A stretch of 17,738 nucleotides of DNA from the NCBI GenBank assembly GCA_964555935.1, contig CAZKUN010000199.1, positions 1-17,738 of the forward strand. Direction: 5' to 3'. A program made the position numbers and the translations under genes. The notes under the pieces were generated by a model, which did no database searches, was not told the DNA's origin, and was given only the letters and a program-made list of their open reading frames with translations. This DNA comes from CAZKUN01 sp964555935 (GTDB taxonomy: Bacteria; Armatimonadota; Zipacnadia; Zipacnadales; VGFC01). This document shows, piece by piece, positions 1-7,896 of the stretch. Every line of letters starts with the position of its first letter. The stretch's first letter is position 1.

Positions 1-87
1 GTCTCCCTTCGGCAACGCTCCGGCGAGAGGGATTGCTCCCCACGTGGGCGAAGGCGGGCGCCGCCAGGACTAACGGAGGACTACCCA

Positions 88-1338
88 ATGTCAAAGCTCG
101 CAGTCAACGGTGGACCGAAGACGATCGACCGCGCAATTGGCGTCGCGTGGCCGGAATATGGCGACGAAGAGCGACAGGCTCTGGAGTCGGTTCTCGATAG
201 CCGCAAGTGGTGGCGCGGCGCGTATGCGGATGCCTCTGAGTCCTGGGTGGGGAGGTTCGAGAACGCCTTCGCTGAGTACCAGGGCGCCAAGTTCGCGGTC
301 GCCTGCACCAACGGCACGCAGGCGCTTGAGTTGGGGCTGAAAGCCGCGGGAATCAGGCCCGGCGATGAGATCATCATGCCCGCCTCGACCTTCATCGCCA
401 CGGCGACGTCGGTCGTCTTGGTCAACGGCATCCCCATCATCGTCGACATCGAGCCCGACCACTACCAGATCGACCCCGACGCCGTTGAGGCCGCCATCAC
501 GCCTCGCACCTCGGGAATCATGCCCGTGCACAACGGCGGCTTCCCCGCGAACATGGATCGCATCATGGAGATCGCCGACAAGCACGGGCTCTTCGTGATC
601 GAGGACTGCGCCCACGCTCACGGCTCGCAGTGGCGCGGCAAGGGCTGTGGGACCTTCGGTTCCTTCGGCACGTTCAGCACCCAGATGGGCAAGGGCCTCA
701 CCGCGGGCGAGGGCGGCATCGTCCTCACTGATGACGAGGATCTGGCCGCGCAGGCCTTCAGCTACCACCACATCGGTCGCATCCAGGGCCGCCCCTTCTA
801 CGAGCATCACCAGGTCGCCAGCAACCTGCGCATGACGGAGTGGCAGGGGGCGATCGCTTGCACCCAGACCCAGCGTCTGCCCGAGCAAGTCGAGCGGCGC
901 ATGGCCAACTTCCGCATCTTCGAGGCCGGCCTGCGCGAGATTCCTGGCGTCGATCCGTTGGATTGGGATGAATCGATCGTCACTCGCCGGGGCTGTTACT
1001 TCCACTTCTTCAAGTTCATCAGCGACGAATTCGGCGGCATCCCTCGCAGCCGGTTCGTCGAGGCAATGGCGGCGGAGGGCCTCGGCCTTGGCAGCGGCCA
1101 CCTGCATCCGATGCAGCAGAACCCGCTCTTCACCGAGCGGAACTTCGGCCCCGTCTGCTACCCCGACGGCATAGAGCCCCCGGACTACTCCAAGGTCGAG
1201 ACACCCGTCGCCGATCGCATCCTCGCCGAGGAGGGATGCTCGTTGGGCCACTCTATGTTCCTCGGCCCGCCCGAGGATATGACCCTCGTCCTCAGCGCCA
1301 TCCGCAAGGTCCGCGACAACCTCGACGAACTCGCCTGA
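88..1338 (+). CDS. DegT/DnrJ/EryC1/StrS-family PLP-dependent aminotransferase
   Basis: This 416-residue protein has the full-length fold-type I architecture of the sugar/AHBA-synthase aminotransferase family, which uses PLP to transaminate keto-sugars or related carbonyl compounds in the cytoplasm. Visible motifs are TNGTQALELGLKAAG (res. 74-88, cofactor phosphate loop), the Asp of IEDCAHAHG (D173, expected to contact the PLP ring nitrogen) and QMGKGLTAGEGG (res. 199-210), in which K202 is the expected Schiff-base lysine. All key residues are present, so it should be active. The ATG at 88 is chosen because GGAGGA lies 7 bases upstream. The N-terminus (MSKLAVNGGPKTI) is typical of this family in PVC/Armatimonadota-like genomes. 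No sugar-nucleotide genes are adjacent, so the substrate cannot be assigned. It converges with the DUF1080 gene and ends just before a strong hairpin. Confidence 0.93.
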   Translation: MSKLAVNGGPKTIDRAIGVAWPEYGDEERQALESVLDSRKWWRGAYADASESWVGRFENAFAEYQGAKFAVACTNGTQALELGLKAAGIRPGDEIIMPASTFIATATSVVLVNGIPIIVDIEPDHYQIDPDAVEAAITPRTSGIMPVHNGGFPANMDRIMEIADKHGLFVIEDCAHAHGSQWRGKGCGTFGSFGTFSTQMGKGLTAGEGGIVLTDDEDLAAQAFSYHHIGRIQGRPFYEHHQVASNLRMTEWQGAIACTQTQRLPEQVERRMANFRIFEAGLREIPGVDPLDWDESIVTRRGCYFHFFKFISDEFGGIPRSRFVEAMAAEGLGLGSGHLHPMQQNPLFTERNFGPVCYPDGIEPPDYSKVETPVADRILAEEGCSLGHSMFLGPPEDMTLVLSAIRKVRDNLDELA

Positions 1339-1344
1339 ATCGAA

Positions 1345-1373
1345 ACGGGGAGCGCCATCTCGGCGCTCCCCGT
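1345..1373. terminator. Hairpin between two convergent genes, candidate bidirectional terminator
   Basis: A perfect 12-bp stem (1345-1356 paired with 1362-1373, core GGGGAGCGCC/GGCGCTCCCC) encloses a 5-base loop. It starts 7 bases after the aminotransferase stop and 50 bases beyond the stop of the convergent DUF1080 gene. There is no clear U-tract on either side, so a classic intrinsic terminator is not proven. Its position and stability suit transcription end or 3'-end protection for both genes. Confidence 0.6.
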
Positions 1374-1422
1374 AGTGTCGTCCGTGCCTGCGGCTCGCCT
1401 GACCCGCGCGTCCTGCCTCAGG

Positions 1423-2652
1423 CTACAGCTCCTTCACAAACACGTTCTTGAACCAGAGCGTGTTGCCGTGGTTCTGCAGCTCCAATTGCCCCGTCGCGTA
1501 GATCGGCTTGTCGCGCTCCCAGTAGTTCTCCATCGTCACGTGGTCCACCACCAACTCGCCATTCAGGTAGACCGTCACCACGTCGCCGATCATGATGATC
1601 CGGAACCGATTCCACTCGCCGACCGGCTTGTCGGCGATCCGCGTCGGGTTGCTCGGGTTCTCCGAATTGTTGTACAGCCCTCCCGAGCCGAGTTCCGGTC
1701 GCTCCCAGATCTGCACTTGCGGGCTGCCGCGCAGGTAAATGCCGCTGTCGCCAGCGGGCAGAATCTTCCAGTCCACTAACATGCAGAAATCGCCATAGTC
1801 CTTGGCGGTGCAAAGGCTGTCGCCCGTGCCGCTGAATACGAGCGCGCCGTGCTCGACTTTCCAGTTGTCGCGCATGCGCTGGTCGGCGATTTCCTGGGCC
1901 GCCGCGAGTTCCTCCGCCGTCATCGCCGCGCGTTTGGGCGGGCTTTGCACGAGCCCCTTCCAGCCATCCAGGTCGACGCCGTTGAACAGCGCCGTGAAGC
2001 CCAGCGGCGGAATGTTGTCGCCGCCCAGGTCCTTCACGCGCAGGTTTCGGAACTCAATCCGCGAGCCGTGCCCCATGAAGCCCAACCGACCCTTCGGGCT
2101 AAGGAGCCCTGGGCGACGCGCGATCGCCGCCGGATCCCCGACCTTGCTGAGATCCGTGTCGACGATGATCTGGTCATTGACGGTGACGCGAATGCGCGAG
2201 CCTTTGGCGTAGATCTCCTCGGTGTTCCACTCGCCAACCGGCTTCAACGCGCCGCGTTTGGCGGGCACGGCTCCGTAGACCGAGCCGTGGTACTGATATG
2301 GCGCGAGATTCGCGTAACGCTCGTGCGTGTTGTCGAGAATCTGAATCTCAAACCCCGGCCCGCCGGCTGCGGGGATACGCGTCGCCACGCCGTTGTTGCC
2401 GCCCGGCGGGAGCTTGAACTCGAAGCGGAAGATGAAATCCGCGTACTCTTTCTCGGTGAGCATCGTGCCGCCGCCCGACTGCGGGCAGACGAGGATTCCA
2501 TCCTCCACCACGTACTTCGCTCCGATCCATCCCGTCAGGTCCTCGCCGTTGAAGATCGGCTCGAAGCCCGCTTCGTCAGCGGCGAATCCTGCGGTCGTGC
2601 CCAGCATCAATGCGACGAACAGGGCCGCCGCGACCACTCTTGCTTGCTTCAT
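1423..2652 (-). CDS. Secreted protein with two tandem DUF1080 (3-keto-disaccharide hydrolase-type) domains
   Basis: The start is placed at an internal ATG (2652-2650) because GGAGAG lies 5 bases upstream and the protein then opens with a good Sec signal peptide (MKQARVVAAALFVALMLG, predicted cleavage near AGFA). A longer reading frame begins at 2706 but adds 18 residues without signal character. The 409-residue product contains two DUF1080 concanavalin-like beta-sandwich domains. Domain 1 spans about res. 30-215 (FEPIFNGEDLTGW at its start, GFEIQILDN midway, FRNLRVKDL at its end). Domain 2 spans about 217-409 (FTALFNGVDLDGW, VQIWERPELGSGG, FKNVFVKEL). The family is called 3-keto-disaccharide hydrolase from limited biochemistry; most members are uncharacterised periplasmic or extracellular proteins expanded in polysaccharide-degrading bacteria. 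A role in glycan breakdown outside the cytoplasm is likely, with unknown substrate. Confidence 0.92.
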   Translation of the reverse strand: MKQARVVAAALFVALMLGTTAGFAADEAGFEPIFNGEDLTGWIGAKYVVEDGILVCPQSGGGTMLTEKEYADFIFRFEFKLPPGGNNGVATRIPAAGGPGFEIQILDNTHERYANLAPYQYHGSVYGAVPAKRGALKPVGEWNTEEIYAKGSRIRVTVNDQIIVDTDLSKVGDPAAIARRPGLLSPKGRLGFMGHGSRIEFRNLRVKDLGGDNIPPLGFTALFNGVDLDGWKGLVQSPPKRAAMTAEELAAAQEIADQRMRDNWKVEHGALVFSGTGDSLCTAKDYGDFCMLVDWKILPAGDSGIYLRGSPQVQIWERPELGSGGLYNNSENPSNPTRIADKPVGEWNRFRIIMIGDVVTVYLNGELVVDHVTMENYWERDKPIYATGQLELQNHGNTLWFKNVFVKEL

Positions 2653-2835
2653 CAGTGCTCTCCATTCACAATCGCCGGAACGCACAACGGGCCCGGCGTT
2701 CATCACGCGCGTCTGTCGGGCGTAGTTCGCTAGGGAGGGCTGGGTGTACCTCCCTGGCGCCCGGCAGTGACGAAATGGTCCGCAATATCAGTGTTTTTCC
2801 GCGGGGCACCCGCCAAAAGAGGTGGATAGTCACGG
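2653..2835. promoter_or_regulatory. Divergent intergenic region with an inverted repeat
   Basis: These 183 bases separate the divergently transcribed DUF1080 and CNB/AAA/polyferredoxin genes and must contain both promoters. I cannot place a confident -35/-10 pair for either. The most visible element is an inverted repeat, AGGGAGG (2732-2738) and CCTCCCT (2749-2755), separated by 10 bases. It could be an operator or an RNA hairpin in a leader. No protein-coding signal is evident here. Confidence 0.45.
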
Positions 2836-5400
2836 ATGCAGGAGAATGCGGTTCCCGCTAAACTACAGCTGGCGACGCGGGCCTGCACGAAGGCGGAGTG
2901 CTTCTACTGCTTTGGCAAGGGGACGGCCGTCGTGTCCGAGACCAGTGTGGACCAACAGGAGTGGTCGCTCGGGGCCCGTCGTCTCGCAGAGGCGTTGCGG
3001 GGCGCGATTGAACCTGTGAATGTTGAGACGGGCGACGCCGTCGTCTGTCAGGGCGAGGCGGGGCAGACCCTCTACCTCATCGAATCGGGCGCGCTCGATG
3101 TTGTCGTGACGGCCGACGAGGGCTTGCGCCTCCCCGTGGCGCGGCTTGGTCCAGGCAGTCACTTCGGCGAGATGTCTCTCCTCACGGGCGCTGCCGTGTC
3201 GGCTGACGTGGTGGCCAGCGAGCCCAGTCGCTTGTATGCCGTTGACGCCGGCGAGTTCGAGCAACTCATCCGCCCGAACCAGGAGCTGATGGAGTACCTC
3301 GCCGGTGAGTTGGCGAAGCGCCTCACGAGCACGAACGCCCGGCTGGCCGCCCAGGAAGAGCGCAGCGCTGCCCTCGGTAAGCTCATGGGCGCCTCACGCG
3401 GGCTGCCCTTCACCACCGATCTCCCTGGCTTCAACAAGAAGCTCACAACTGCCATCGCCGCCGCGGCAGACTCCGACGACCTGCTCCTCATCCGAGGCGA
3501 GGATGGCATCGGCAAGCGCTCGCTGGCTCAGCACATCCACTCGCTCAGCTCCCGCTCCAACGCCGCCGCGCTCGTCGTCGACTGCCAGGAACTGAATCCC
3601 GACACGGCTCGCGCGCACCTGTTCGGCGATGCGTCGCCAGACCACGTGACGCGCTTCGCGGATCGCTTGGGCTACATACAGGCGGCCGACGGAGGGACGC
3701 TCATCCTCGCCCACGTCGACCGACTTCCCAAGGATGTCTACGGCGATCTCGAGACCTTCGCCGCGGGCGGTCCGGGCCGGCGCCGCGTGTCAGAGGCAAG
3801 CGTCCGGCTCATCGTGACAACAACCACTCCCGAGGGGCGTTTGACCGGGCCGCTCGCGGAGGGACAGGCCGTCGAGCTGGCGCCGTTGCGCAAGCGGCGT
3901 CGGGATGTCATCCCTCTGGCCGAGTACATTCTGGGCTGGGCCGCGGGACGGGGCGACGCGGAGCCAAAGACCCTCGCCGAGGGTGCGCGACGGGAGCTGC
4001 TGGCCTACGACTTCTCCCTGGCGAACGTGGCCGAACTCCAGGGCGTCATGATACTCGCCGCCCAACTGGCTGACGGCGACGTCATCGATGCCGAGCATCT
4101 CTTCTTTGGGCCCGGAGGCGGGACCGAGGCCGCGCAGGCAGACTTGTCGGGGTGGCCTTGGCTCGAGCAGCACCTTCGCAGCGGCAAGGCGCTGATCGCG
4201 CTCCGCGTGTTCGTCGGGCTCTTCTTCGCGTCGATCGTGGTGGCTTGCGGGCTGTCGCCGGATACGATGTTTGGGTGGTGGGCGAATCTGCTCACCTGGG
4301 GCGTGTGGTGGCCGGTGCTGGTGGTCAGTCTGCTCGTGCTCGGGCGGGTCTGGTGCGCCGTCTGCCCGCTGGCGGGCGTCGGCGAACTGGCCCAGAAACT
4401 CGGGGGCCGAGGGATCGACCCACCGGACTGGTTGAAGCACTGGGCGCCGTCGGTGACCCTAGTGGGATTCGTGGCCATCATCTGGGTCGAGCAAGTCACG
4501 CACATGACCGAGTACCCGCAACACACCAGCGTCTTCCTGCTAACCCTCGCGCTGCTTGCCGTCGTGTTCAGTTGGCTCCTCCAACGACACGCGTGGTGTC
4601 GATATCTCTGTCCGCTCGGGGCAATGGGCGCCGTCTTCAGCGTGGCATCAACGCTGCGCGTCCGCGCTCAGCGCGAGGTGTGCGGTGGTCAGTGCGTTGG
4701 GAATGAGTGCTACAAAGGGTCCGACGTTGCCCAAGGTTGCCCAATGTTCACTCACGCTCTCTTCCGGACTCACGGACAGCACTGCAAGCTCTGCATGGAG
4801 TGCCTGCGAAGCTGCCCGACGGGCTCGCCGCGATTGATCCTCCAGCCGCCGCTACGCGATATATGGGGATCTGACCTCATCGCCGCCGACATGGCCCCGC
4901 TCGCTGTGGTGGTGGGCATGATGGCGATGGTCATGGCGGCGACAACCGCCAACTCGGTGACACCGGAAATGGCGCGATGGTTGTTCTCGGGTGGCTCCGC
5001 GGCGTCCGTCGTTTTGGGGCTTGCGCTCACGGCATTCTTGCGCCAGCGGCAGAAGACCTCCGGCAGCCGCGATGTTGGGTGGGTGGCTCGCGCCATCTAC
5101 GCCTTCGTGCCCGCGATTGCCGCGCTGATGTTCGCTTTCCATCTCCGATCCATTCCGTGGTTGCCTGACATGTTGTTCAGATTTGGCACTCCCAGCGGAG
5201 ATGTGGTAGGCTTCTCCCTGCTGCATTTCGGGCAGTGGACGGGAGCGGTTCTTGGCGCGGGGATGACGCTGTGGGCGCTCTGGCCGATCTGCCGCATGCG
5301 GTTCGAGCCGGGTGAATCCGTCAAGTCGGGGGGCGCTTGGATCGCGCTCAGCGGATTGGCCCTGTCGAGTCTCACGCTTGGGATACTATGGTTGGGCTGA
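2836..5400 (+). CDS. CNB-fold / degenerate sigma-54-type AAA+ / polyferredoxin membrane fusion protein
   Basis: This 854-residue protein joins three modules. Residues 46-165 resemble a cyclic-nucleotide-binding fold (FGEMSLLTG at 110-118), but the position of the usual phosphate-binding Arg is V121. Residues 185-425 align with NtrC-type AAA+ domains: Walker A GEDGIGK (221-227) and LFG...ADGGT are kept, GAFTGA is replaced by PDHVTR (268-273), the Walker B acids are replaced by A292-H293, and the arginine-finger segment is shortened. There is no Fis-type DNA-binding domain. Residues 452-583 hold four membrane helices with CAVCP (507-511) and CRYLCPLGA (588-596), as in NapH/NosR/CcoG. Two probable 4Fe-4S sites follow (C616, C620, C625, C635; C650, C653, C656, C660), then about five more helices. 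The predicted topology puts all these cysteines and the sensor-like domains in the cytoplasm. An extra Cys group (C17, C22, C25) lies at the N-terminus. The ATG at 2836 is the first start after an in-frame stop at 2827. A redox-sensing or gated electron-transfer role is inferred. Confidence 0.9.
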   Translation: MQENAVPAKLQLATRACTKAECFYCFGKGTAVVSETSVDQQEWSLGARRLAEALRGAIEPVNVETGDAVVCQGEAGQTLYLIESGALDVVVTADEGLRLPVARLGPGSHFGEMSLLTGAAVSADVVASEPSRLYAVDAGEFEQLIRPNQELMEYLAGELAKRLTSTNARLAAQEERSAALGKLMGASRGLPFTTDLPGFNKKLTTAIAAAADSDDLLLIRGEDGIGKRSLAQHIHSLSSRSNAAALVVDCQELNPDTARAHLFGDASPDHVTRFADRLGYIQAADGGTLILAHVDRLPKDVYGDLETFAAGGPGRRRVSEASVRLIVTTTTPEGRLTGPLAEGQAVELAPLRKRRRDVIPLAEYILGWAAGRGDAEPKTLAEGARRELLAYDFSLANVAELQGVMILAAQLADGDVIDAEHLFFGPGGGTEAAQADLSGWPWLEQHLRSGKALIALRVFVGLFFASIVVACGLSPDTMFGWWANLLTWGVWWPVLVVSLLVLGRVWCAVCPLAGVGELAQKLGGRGIDPPDWLKHWAPSVTLVGFVAIIWVEQVTHMTEYPQHTSVFLLTLALLAVVFSWLLQRHAWCRYLCPLGAMGAVFSVASTLRVRAQREVCGGQCVGNECYKGSDVAQGCPMFTHALFRTHGQHCKLCMECLRSCPTGSPRLILQPPLRDIWGSDLIAADMAPLAVVVGMMAMVMAATTANSVTPEMARWLFSGGSAASVVLGLALTAFLRQRQKTSGSRDVGWVARAIYAFVPAIAALMFAFHLRSIPWLPDMLFRFGTPSGDVVGFSLLHFGQWTGAVLGAGMTLWALWPICRMRFEPGESVKSGGAWIALSGLALSSLTLGILWLG

Positions 5401-5476
5401 TCCCAGATCCGCCTGGATGGCGGGTGGCGGACTGGCACTGTCGAATCTCGCGCTTGGTACACTATCGTCGAGTTGA
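5334..5476 (+). repeat. Imperfect tandem duplication of the 3' end of the fusion gene
   Basis: The last 67 bases of the fusion gene (5334-5400) align without gaps to 5410-5476, a period of 76 bases, with 51 of 67 positions identical by my count. Both copies end in TGA. Read in the equivalent frame, the second copy gives AWMAGGGLALSNLALGTLSSS-stop, matching the true C-terminus AWIALSGLALSSLTLGILWLG-stop. The period is not a multiple of three, so the second copy is out of frame with the gene and is not appended to the protein. It occupies the leader of the downstream small membrane protein gene. Confidence 0.75.
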
Positions 5477-5483
5477 TACAACA

Positions 5484-5888
5484 ATGGACTACCGCCTTAG
5501 AAGCACTCTCGCGAACCTCGCCGTGCTCGCAATCGCGGCGCACAGCATAGCCCTGGGCATCTCAATGCTCAGCTTCCCCATGTGGACGCTCGGGGTGGTT
5601 GGGTGGGATTACTCGGGGGAGATCTTCTGGCCGAGCCAGTCCGGACTGTTCCTCATCATCCTCGGGACGGCCTACGCCTTCGCTGTTCGCCACCGCAGGA
5701 TGGTCTGGCTCATCGTCGGCTCCAAAGCCACCGCGATCGTCTTCCTCCTGGCGCACGTCATCTGGCTGGACGCGCCGAAACTCGTGATTCTCCTTGGCTC
5801 CTTCGACGGCTTCATGGGGCTGGCCGCGCTCTGCCTTTACCTCTACGCGAAGGCCGGCGAGGAGCAACCAGAAGAGGCCGACGAGTAA
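5484..5888 (+). CDS. Small four-helix integral membrane protein, function unknown
   Basis: The 134-residue product has about four hydrophobic helices (res. ~8-34, 48-67, 72-93 and 97-117) and an acidic, probably cytoplasmic tail (EEQPEEADE). The reading frame is open from 5337, but the upstream 49 codons overlap the fusion gene and the duplicated repeat and show no membrane-protein character, so the ATG at 5484 is preferred. The Shine-Dalgarno signal is weak. I do not recognise a named family; the pattern resembles small DoxX/DUF4345-like membrane proteins, but without a diagnostic motif. It sits 83 bases after the fusion gene on the same strand and could be cotranscribed with it, making it a candidate accessory subunit. 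It converges with the ABC transporter gene 24 bases away. Confidence 0.75.
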   Translation: MDYRLRSTLANLAVLAIAAHSIALGISMLSFPMWTLGVVGWDYSGEIFWPSQSGLFLIILGTAYAFAVRHRRMVWLIVGSKATAIVFLLAHVIWLDAPKLVILLGSFDGFMGLAALCLYLYAKAGEEQPEEADE

Positions 5889-5912
5889 CGCGCCGTCGCC
5901 CGACCCGCGCTC

Positions 5913-7808
5913 TCAGCCATCCCCCAACGCATCATCCACGACACGCTTGAACTGCTGGTGATACAGCGTGGCGTAAAGACCCTCATTCGCGAGCAGCTCC
6001 GGATGCGGGCCCGACTCCACCACGCGCCCCTCATCAAGCACGACAATCCGGTCCGCGCCGAGGATCGTTGACAGCCGGTGCGCGATGATCAGCGCCGTTC
6101 GGCTCTCGAGCAGTTTCTCCAGCGCCTCCTGTATCAGGAACTCGCTCGTGGCGTCGAGATTGCTCGTCGCCTCGTCCAGGATCAGGATCCTCGGGTCCTT
6201 CAGCAGCGCCCGCGCCATCGCCAGGCGTTGCCTCTCGCCGCCCGACAGCCTGAACCCCTGCTCGCCGACGAGCGTGTCGTATGCATTCGGCAGTTCCTCG
6301 ATGAACTCGTGGATGTTCGCCGCCCGAGCCGCCGCCACGATCTCCTCATCCGTCGCCTCGGGCCTGGCGTATGTCAGATTGTCGCGGATTGTCGCGTGGA
6401 ACAGGAATGTGTCTTGCGTCACCGCCCCGATGTGCGCGCGCAGGCTGTCTTGCGTGACGTCGCGGATGTCGTGCCCGCTGAGAGTGATCCGCCCGCTGTC
6501 AGGATCGTAGAACCGGGGGATCAAGTAGGTTAGCGTCGACTTCCCCGCGCCGCTCGGGCCAACCAGCGCTACTCGCTCGCCCGGTCGGATCTCAAAAGAG
6601 ACATCCGCTAGCGCCGCCCGAGGCACAGGCGTCTCGTCTGACGCCTCCGTCCCCGTCCCGGCGGGATATGCAAAGCTGACCCCTTCGACCCGCAGATGCC
6701 CGTCTGATTCCGTCAGGTCGATTGCCCCGTCGCGGTCCGCGACGTCCGGGTCGAGGTCCAGGTACTCGAAGATCCGCTCGAAAACCGCCATCGCGCCCTG
6801 AATGTTGACGTACACGTTCGCTAGTTGCCCGACCGGCCGGTAGAGGTTCGTGAGATACGCCACGAAGGCGATGATCGACCCGATCGTCAGCGCCTCCCGG
6901 ATCGCGAGGTGCCCCCCGTAGAGGTAGATCAGTGCCGGCCCCGCGACGCTGAAGATCGTCAAGCACATAAAGAGCCAGCGCCCGACGATGGTCTGCTTCA
7001 CCGTCAGGTCCATAACGTTTTGGTTGTGCCCACGGAAGGTCGCGGCCTCTGTTTCCCTCTGGCCGAAGATCTTCGTCAGGAACATCCCGCCGATGTGCAG
7101 GCGCTCCTGCATGAACGCCACCAGGTCGGCCTGCTCCTCTTGCGTCGCCTGCGAGAGCCGCCGTCGCACCTTCCCGACAATCCGCGTAGGCACGTAAAAC
7201 AGCGGCACGATTACCACCGCCAGCAGCGCCAGCGATGGGTTCAGGCAGAAGATGGCGATAACGGTCGCGACGAGGGTGAACGCTTGCGTGAGGATCGTGA
7301 CGACTGTCTGTGCCGCCACGGTCTGAACCGCTCCGATATCGTTATTCAGCCGCGAGACAATCTCGCCGGCGCGAGTCGTCGTGTAGAACCCCAGCGACTG
7401 TCGTTGGAGGTGTCGGTAGAGTTGGTTGCGGAGATCGAACATGATCCCCTGGCTGGCGACCGCGTTCAGCCACGTCTGCAGCATCCCGAGGAAGCCTGAT
7501 ACGATCGTCACGCCGACGATCGCCCCGACGAGGATGTGGAGCAACCGCGCGTCTTTGCCGGGAATCGCGTCGTCGAGGATCGACCGCACGAAGAGCGGCG
7601 GCAGCACGCCCAAGCCCGACATAAGCGCGATGCACAGCACGATGATCGACCACTCGCGCCAATATGGCTTGAAGTACCCAGCCACGCGCTTCAGGCCGGC
7701 TTTGGTAATCTCGACCGGGGCGTCCGTCCCGCCGCCCCACGGTTGCCGCTGCATCCCAAATGTCCGGGGCATCGCGCCCAGTGAGCGCCCCTCACCCATG
7801 CCTCGCAT
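5913..7808 (-). CDS. ABC exporter half-transporter (fused membrane and ATPase domains)
   Basis: This 631-residue protein has the MsbA/LmrA-type exporter architecture: a six-helix transmembrane domain (about res. 50-325) followed by one nucleotide-binding domain (about res. 370-615). The ATPase motifs are intact: Walker A GPSGAGKST (417-425), Q-loop Q465 in TQDTFLF, signature LSGGE (521-525), Walker B ILILDE (541-546) and H-loop H577 in AHRLST. It probably works as a homodimer in the inner membrane, exporting a lipid, peptide or drug-like substrate; the sequence does not say which. The ATG at 7808 is supported by GGGAG 8 bases upstream. The ~35-residue N-terminal extension before the first helix is hydrophilic and rich in Gly/Arg. 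It is divergent from the sialidase/sulfatase genes, with 88 bases between the starts, so a shared regulatory region is possible. Confidence 0.95.
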   Translation of the reverse strand: MRGMGEGRSLGAMPRTFGMQRQPWGGGTDAPVEITKAGLKRVAGYFKPYWREWSIIVLCIALMSGLGVLPPLFVRSILDDAIPGKDARLLHILVGAIVGVTIVSGFLGMLQTWLNAVASQGIMFDLRNQLYRHLQRQSLGFYTTTRAGEIVSRLNNDIGAVQTVAAQTVVTILTQAFTLVATVIAIFCLNPSLALLAVVIVPLFYVPTRIVGKVRRRLSQATQEEQADLVAFMQERLHIGGMFLTKIFGQRETEAATFRGHNQNVMDLTVKQTIVGRWLFMCLTIFSVAGPALIYLYGGHLAIREALTIGSIIAFVAYLTNLYRPVGQLANVYVNIQGAMAVFERIFEYLDLDPDVADRDGAIDLTESDGHLRVEGVSFAYPAGTGTEASDETPVPRAALADVSFEIRPGERVALVGPSGAGKSTLTYLIPRFYDPDSGRITLSGHDIRDVTQDSLRAHIGAVTQDTFLFHATIRDNLTYARPEATDEEIVAAARAANIHEFIEELPNAYDTLVGEQGFRLSGGERQRLAMARALLKDPRILILDEATSNLDATSEFLIQEALEKLLESRTALIIAHRLSTILGADRIVVLDEGRVVESGPHPELLANEGLYATLYHQQFKRVVDDALGDG

Positions 7809-7896
7809 GAACCGATCTCCCGCTCCCTCATCAAGGTGACATCAATCCCGTTTTCGACCGGGAGGACTGCCCCTCCTCTAACGCGAAGCCTCCGGC

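Noticed and set aside
1..87. 3' end of an upstream gene ending at TAA 71-73
   Set aside because: The frame is open from the edge, but the 23 residues look random and give no family resemblance, so I do not annotate it.
91..1251. Long minus-strand open frame opposite the aminotransferase
   Set aside because: It is an Asp/Gly/Arg-rich shadow of a high-GC gene; all recognisable motifs are on the plus strand and there is no start signal.
1849..2733. Long plus-strand open frame opposite the DUF1080 gene
   Set aside because: Low-complexity Arg/Ala/Val composition typical of antisense GC-rich frames; the minus strand encodes two clear DUF1080 domains.
2836..5400. Active sigma-54-dependent transcription activator
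   Set aside because: GAFTGA, Walker B acids and the Fis-type HTH are missing, and the chain continues into a membrane polyferredoxin.
5337..5483. N-terminal extension of the small membrane protein
   Set aside because: It overlaps the end of the fusion gene and its duplicated copy in a different frame and has no membrane or signal character.
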